From the NCBI GenBank assembly GCA_964346495.1, contig CAYFUW010000080.1:1-9131 (forward strand): a stretch of DNA of 9,131 bases, written 5' to 3'. A program made the translations under genes and the position numbers. Origin of the DNA: JBGZFC01 sp964346495. GTDB taxonomy: Bacteria > Bacteroidota > Bacteroidia > Bacteroidales > Dysgonomonadaceae. Below, in pieces: positions 5,639 through 9,131 of the stretch. Numbering within the stretch: the first letter of the stretch is position 1; each line of letters begins with the position of its first letter. The notes under the pieces are model-generated. The model had not been told where the DNA came from, made no database searches, and worked only from the letters and a program-made list of their open reading frames with translations.

Positions 5639-6549
5639 TGAAAAAAATGCCCAAACTCAAATACTGGTTCATAGCAACACATCCATGGTCATTTCCCGCA
5701 TCGGCTTCGCCGGCGCTTATCGCCATATCTTATGTATTCTACCTGTATAAAACGGGAGTGGTTACAGAAGTAAACTGGGCGTATGGGATGCTCGCGTTCT
5801 TTGGCGCAATAATTTTTCATGCAGCCGGAAATCTGATTGGAGATTACCAGGATTACATTAGTGGAGTGGATAGGATTGAAAAAACAGGGCCTGTTCGCCT
5901 TATTGTTACAGGTGTTTTCAAACCTAAAACCATACTCTATTATGGATATGTCGTGCTGTTGCTGGGAGTTGCAATTGGAATTTATCTGTTGATAAATACG
6001 GGATTACCATTGCTATTCATCGGACTTGTAGGTGTTATCAGTGCTACATTATATTATAAATTTAAATATGTAGCGTTGGGTGATGTTGTTATTTTTGCAA
6101 GCTTCGGGCTGGGAATTGCCTTAGGAACAGCCTATGTAATGACCAAATTGTTAATTTGGGTGATATTGCTTGTTGTTGCACCGACAGGATTGCTAATCGT
6201 TGCTATTTTGCATGCAAATAACACTCGTGATATGCTTCAAGACAAAGAAGCTAAAATACGCACACAAGCTATGAATTTAGGGATTGAAGGAGCGCAGGTA
6301 ATGTATCAAACCATTCTGCTTGTTGCATATATGCTCATCGCAGTTGCTGTTATGTTGCAATTATTGCATCCGTTGGCATTTTTAACATTGATAAGTTTAC
6401 CATTCGCGGTTAAGAACATAAAGATGATGAAAACAGCTACCATTCAAGATTTGGCAAAAATACAATTTCTCGATACATATACTGCGAAATTAGTATTGAT
6501 GTTCAGTGTTTTGTTATCGGTGGCAAATTTCGTTGCACCTTTTGTTTAA
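5638..6549 (+). CDS. UbiA-family prenyltransferase, MenA-like
   Basis: A 303-residue integral membrane protein of the UbiA superfamily, closest in pattern to MenA, which attaches a polyprenyl chain to 1,4-dihydroxy-2-naphthoate in menaquinone synthesis. The first Asp-rich motif is N65-LIG-D69-YQ-D72-YISGV-D78, with the MenA-like 'SGVD' ending. The second is N194-N-T-R-D198-x3-D202. About eight to nine hydrophobic segments are visible (roughly 22-38, 48-64, 100-119, 123-139, 147-166, 172-190, 226-242, 245-258, 284-300). An upstream in-frame TTG at 5608 would add ten residues (MCLLSCVLVL), but these are translated from the 7-base repeats, so the ATG at 5638 (MKKMPKLKYW) is chosen; an ATG at 5647 is also possible. 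The gene sits between mutA and mutB, an unexpected place for quinone synthesis. UbiA family and topology are firm, the MenA substrate likely but unproven; another acceptor is possible. Confidence 0.85.
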   Translation: MKKMPKLKYWFIATHPWSFPASASPALIAISYVFYLYKTGVVTEVNWAYGMLAFFGAIIFHAAGNLIGDYQDYISGVDRIEKTGPVRLIVTGVFKPKTILYYGYVVLLLGVAIGIYLLINTGLPLLFIGLVGVISATLYYKFKYVALGDVVIFASFGLGIALGTAYVMTKLLIWVILLVVAPTGLLIVAILHANNTRDMLQDKEAKIRTQAMNLGIEGAQVMYQTILLVAYMLIAVAVMLQLLHPLAFLTLISLPFAVKNIKMMKTATIQDLAKIQFLDTYTAKLVLMFSVLLSVANFVAPFV

Positions 6550-6596
6550 GGCGAATATAAACAGATATATTACAGAAAATAAATAAAAACAAAAGT

Positions 6597-6618
6597 CTGT
6601 CAGCTTAACAACTGACGG
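6597..6618 (+). other. Hairpin in the mutB leader
   Basis: CTGTCAG (6597-6603) and CTGACGG (6612-6618) can pair as a seven-base stem with one G-T pair around an eight-base loop, 17 bases before the mutB ATG. No T run follows, so it is not an intrinsic terminator. It could stabilise a processed mutB transcript or affect translation. A poor promoter match (TTTG 6541-6544, TATATTAC 6566-6573) lies just upstream. Confidence 0.4.
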
Positions 6619-6635
6619 TCGTAATCAAAAATAAT

Positions 6636-8780
6636 ATGAAACCAAATTTCAAAGATATCGATTTTAAATCAGCCGGAATGGAACCTACAAATGTAGCGGA
6701 ATGGGCTGAGAAAAACGAGATTAAAGCCGATTGGATTACACCGGAACAAATACTGGTAAAATCGGTTTACACAAAAGAAGACCTGGAAGGCATGGAACAT
6801 TTGAACTATGCCGCCGGTGTTGCTCCATATTTGCGTGGACCGTATTCTACGATGTACGTGATGCGTCCCTGGACAATTCGTCAATACGCAGGATTCTCTA
6901 CTGCGGAAGAATCAAACGCGTTCTATCGTCGTAACCTTGCATCAGGACAAAAAGGTTTGTCCGTAGCATTCGACCTTCCAACACACCGCGGTTACGATGC
7001 CGATAACGAACGTGTAGTTGGTGACGTGGGAAAAGCAGGTGTTTCTATCTGCTCGGTGGAAGATATGAAAGTTCTTTTCGACGGAATTCCATTAAATCAA
7101 ATGTCAGTATCAATGACAATGAACGGTGCCGTTCTGCCTATTCTGGCATTCTACATTGTAGCTGCTCAAGAGCAAGGCGCTAAATTGGAAGAGATGGCAG
7201 GAACTATTCAGAACGATATTCTTAAAGAGTTTATGGTGCGTAACACTTATATCTACCCACCTGAATTCTCAATGAAGATTATCGCTGACATTTTCGAGTA
7301 CACATCTCAAAAAATGCCGAAATTCAACTCAATTTCTATTTCGGGATATCACATGCAGGAAGCAGGTGCAACTGCCGATATCGAGTTGGCATACACATTG
7401 GCTGACGGAATCGAATACTTGCGTGCAGGTATCAATGCCGGAATCGATATTGATGCTTTCGCACCACGTTTGTCGTTCTTCTGGGCAATCGGTATGAACC
7501 ACTTTATGGAAATCGCGAAAATGCGTGCTGCTCGTCTGTTGTGGGCGAAAATCGTGAAAAGCATGGGCGCGAAAAATCCGAAATCGATGGCGTTGCGTAC
7601 ACACTCGCAAACTTCGGGATGGTCGCTTACAGAGCAAGACCCGTTCAACAACGTTGGTCGTACCTGTATCGAAGCAATGGCTGCTACATTGGGACACACT
7701 CAATCGTTGCACACCAACGCGTTAGACGAAGCTATCGCTCTGCCGACAGACTTCTCGGCACGTATTGCTCGTAACACGCAAATCTACATTCAGGAAGAGA
7801 CGCAAATCACAAAACAAGTTGACCCATGGGCAGGTTCTTACTATGTAGAATCGCTTACACAAGAGTTGGTTGACAAAGCTTGGGCGTTTATTCAGGAAGT
7901 GGAAAAATTGGGCGGAATGGCAAAAGCTATCGAAACTGGAATTCCAAAAATGCGTATCGAAGAGGCAGCTGCCCGCACACAAGCGCGTATCGACTCGAGT
8001 TTACAAACAATTGTCGGTGTAAACCGCTATCGCTTAGAGAGCGAAGATCCAATCGATATTCTCGAAGTGGATAACACCGAGGTTCGCAAACAACAAACTC
8101 AACGCTTGGCTGACTTGCGCGCATCTCGCGACAGCGAAGCAGTACAAAAAGCGTTGGATGCTATTACAAAATGTGTAGAAACTAAAGAGGGCAACTTATT
8201 GGAACTTGCCGTTGAAGCGGCTCGTGTACGTGCATCGTTGGGTGAAATCTCCGACGCTTGCGAAAAAGTTGTTGGACGTTATAATGCAGTAATCAGAACA
8301 ATTTCAGGCGTGTATTCATCAGAATCAAAATCAGACGCGACTCTACAAAAAGCGCGTGAGCTTACAGATAAATTTGCTCAAAAAGAGGGACGCAGACCAA
8401 GAATTATGGTTGCGAAAATGGGACAAGACGGACACGATCGTGGTGCGAAAGTAGTGGCAACAGGTTATGCCGACTGTGGTTTCGACGTAGATATGGGACC
8501 ATTGTTCCAAACTCCGGCGGAAGCTGCTCGTCAGGCTGTTGAAAACGACGTTCACGTTTTAGGCGTATCGTCATTGGCGGCAGGACACAAAACATTGGTT
8601 CCGCAAGTAATCGATGAGTTGAAAAAACTTGGTCGTCCCGATATCGTGGTAATTGCCGGTGGTGTTATTCCTGCACAAGATTACGATTTCTTGTATAAAG
8701 CAGGTGTAGCCGCTATTTTTGGACCGGGTACTTCGGTAACCAAAGCGGCATGCGATATTATGGATATTCTTATGGATTAA
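6636..8780 (+). CDS. mutB: Methylmalonyl-CoA mutase large (alpha, catalytic) subunit
   Basis: The 714-residue chain is the catalytic, adenosylcobalamin-binding subunit that interconverts succinyl-CoA and methylmalonyl-CoA. Residues 60-560 form the substrate-binding TIM barrel and linker, with nearly invariant blocks such as RGPYSTMYVMRPWTIRQYAG (67-86), FDLPTHRGYDADN (112-124), SVSMTMNGAVLPILAFY (157-173), SISISGYHMQEAGATADIE (232-250) and RTHSQTSGWSLTEQD (321-335). The cobalamin domain (about 587-714) carries K594 and the axial-ligand motif D598-G-H600-D-R-G603 (DxHxxG), then GVSSLAAGHKTLVP and VIAGGVIP. All the catalytic landmarks I can place are present, including Tyr74, His239 and the axial His600, so the enzyme should be active with MutA. 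Arginine codons are mostly CGT/CGC, in contrast to the AT-rich ORF downstream, which fits high expression. The ATG at 6636 has no Shine-Dalgarno sequence; 86 bases separate it from the prenyltransferase gene. Identification is firm. Confidence 0.97.
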   Translation: MKPNFKDIDFKSAGMEPTNVAEWAEKNEIKADWITPEQILVKSVYTKEDLEGMEHLNYAAGVAPYLRGPYSTMYVMRPWTIRQYAGFSTAEESNAFYRRNLASGQKGLSVAFDLPTHRGYDADNERVVGDVGKAGVSICSVEDMKVLFDGIPLNQMSVSMTMNGAVLPILAFYIVAAQEQGAKLEEMAGTIQNDILKEFMVRNTYIYPPEFSMKIIADIFEYTSQKMPKFNSISISGYHMQEAGATADIELAYTLADGIEYLRAGINAGIDIDAFAPRLSFFWAIGMNHFMEIAKMRAARLLWAKIVKSMGAKNPKSMALRTHSQTSGWSLTEQDPFNNVGRTCIEAMAATLGHTQSLHTNALDEAIALPTDFSARIARNTQIYIQEETQITKQVDPWAGSYYVESLTQELVDKAWAFIQEVEKLGGMAKAIETGIPKMRIEEAAARTQARIDSSLQTIVGVNRYRLESEDPIDILEVDNTEVRKQQTQRLADLRASRDSEAVQKALDAITKCVETKEGNLLELAVEAARVRASLGEISDACEKVVGRYNAVIRTISGVYSSESKSDATLQKARELTDKFAQKEGRRPRIMVAKMGQDGHDRGAKVVATGYADCGFDVDMGPLFQTPAEAARQAVENDVHVLGVSSLAAGHKTLVPQVIDELKKLGRPDIVVIAGGVIPAQDYDFLYKAGVAAIFGPGTSVTKAACDIMDILMD

Positions 8781-8813
8781 GAGTAAATCCATTTAATAAT
8801 TTTCAAATATGAG

Positions 8814-8844
8814 AAAAAGCGGGACATGAAGTTCCGCTTTTTTT
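8814..8844 (+). terminator. Intrinsic terminator of the mut operon
   Basis: A twelve-base-pair stem (8814-8825 with 8831-8842, one G-T pair) encloses the loop ATGAA. The top is GC-rich (GCGGGAC/GTTCCGC), and the stem runs out into a seven-base T stretch. It lies 33 bases after the mutB stop and should end the mutA-mutB transcript. Confidence 0.88.
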
Positions 8845-8865
8845 ATGAAGCTATTTGAAAAGAAA

Positions 8866-8897
8866 TTTGTATATTTCTTGAAATAATTATATATTTA
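8866..8897 (+). promoter_or_regulatory. Promoter of the small downstream ORF
   Basis: TTTG at 8866-8869, 20 bases, then TATATTTA at 8890-8897 is a perfect -33 box with a one-mismatch -7 box. Transcription would start near 8904, about 24 bases before the ATG at 8928. The surrounding DNA is extremely AT-rich, so a chance match is possible. Confidence 0.4.
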
Positions 8898-8927
8898 CAA
8901 AATAAATATATTGTATATTGTATTAAC

Positions 8928-9086
8928 ATGGCAAAAGAAGGTGATAGTTATAGAGTAGAATTAAAAAAAACACATATAGAATGGGGTGTTTACAGACATA
9001 CAGATACTAGAGATATAATTTACGGTGAAGGTTATATTAAAATACCAGCAGATGTTGCTAGATCTTTTAATATTACAAATCACTAG
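8928..9086 (+). CDS. Small hypothetical protein, possibly a truncated gene
   Basis: An ATG at 8928 opens 52 codons ending in TAG at 9084-9086. The product begins MAKEGDSYRVELKKTHIEWG and continues with alternating polar and hydrophobic residues (DIIYGEGYIKIPADVARSFN, 29-48), as in a small beta-rich N-terminal domain. There is no signal peptide or membrane segment. I do not recognise the family. All four arginines use AGA and most isoleucines ATA or ATT, unlike mutA and mutB, so the DNA may be acquired. The reading frame ends abruptly within a palindrome (9081-9088), and the well-patterned sequence suggests that only the first part of a longer protein is left. It has a plausible promoter and lies outside the mut operon terminator. 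That it is coding is likely; intactness is doubtful. Confidence 0.55.
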   Translation: MAKEGDSYRVELKKTHIEWGVYRHTDTRDIIYGEGYIKIPADVARSFNITNH

Positions 9087-9115
9087 TGTCCCATTAAAAT
9101 TGGGACGTTTTAAAA
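9081..9115. repeat. Cluster of palindromes at the end of the small ORF
   Basis: Three palindromic elements lie in a row: CACTAGTG (9081-9088), the hairpin GTCCCA/TGGGAC (9088-9093 and 9101-9106, seven-base loop) and TTTTAAAA (9108-9115). The hairpin followed by GTTTT could act as a weak terminator. A GTCCC-type terminus would also fit the end of an insertion element, but no transposase is inside the window. Confidence 0.4.
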
Positions 9116-9131
9116 ATTAAATAAACTTGGC

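Noticed and set aside
7329..7712. Long open frames on the minus strand across mutB (also 6669-6884, 7349-7699, 7722-7982, 8343-8555)
   Set aside because: They lie wholly antisense to a highly conserved gene, overlap one another, show no family motifs and arise from its codon use.

Overview
The window looks like chromosomal DNA of a strict or facultative anaerobe of the Bacteroidota, probably Bacteroidales-like. The reasons are the AT-rich spacers, the general lack of Shine-Dalgarno sequences, promoters of the TTTG-N19-21-TAnnTTTG type, a two-subunit methylmalonyl-CoA mutase of the kind used in succinate/propionate fermentation, and a stand-alone four-helix-bundle S23-type gene. The species cannot be named from the sequence.

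Left part (1-1811): the 5' end of a secreted-protein gene on the minus strand (1-106), about 420 bases with no recognisable gene, then hemW (529-1653, minus), a radical-SAM heme chaperone. A good promoter for hemW lies at 1707-1737. It is back-to-back with a promoter for the next, plus-strand unit.

Nitrosative-stress-like pair (1812-3050): a YgbA_NO family protein is followed after 15 bases by an unusual regulator. The regulator joins an RIC/ScdA-like N-terminal domain and a hemerythrin-like helical domain to a LuxR-type DNA-binding domain. Its RIC domain has lost the Cys-Cys pair, and several expected iron ligands of the hemerythrin part are replaced.

Propionate operon (3286-8844): mutA, an S23-type four-helix-bundle gene, a UbiA/MenA-like prenyltransferase gene and mutB lie on one strand between a likely promoter (3173-3203) and a clear intrinsic terminator (8814-8844). 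MutA (inactive partner) and MutB (cobalamin-binding catalytic chain) should form the mutase that interconverts succinyl-CoA and methylmalonyl-CoA. The S23-type gene sits between two arrays of a 7-base repeat in opposite orientation. These arrays start at the mutA stop codon and end at the start codon of the prenyltransferase gene, so it looks like an insertion cassette in an older operon.

Right end (8845-9131): a very AT-rich stretch with its own promoter, a 52-codon ORF with different codon use, and nested palindromes directly after its stop. This may be foreign DNA or an insertion boundary.

The two items most worth a second look are the degenerate RIC-hemerythrin-LuxR regulator and the heptamer-flanked S23 cassette.
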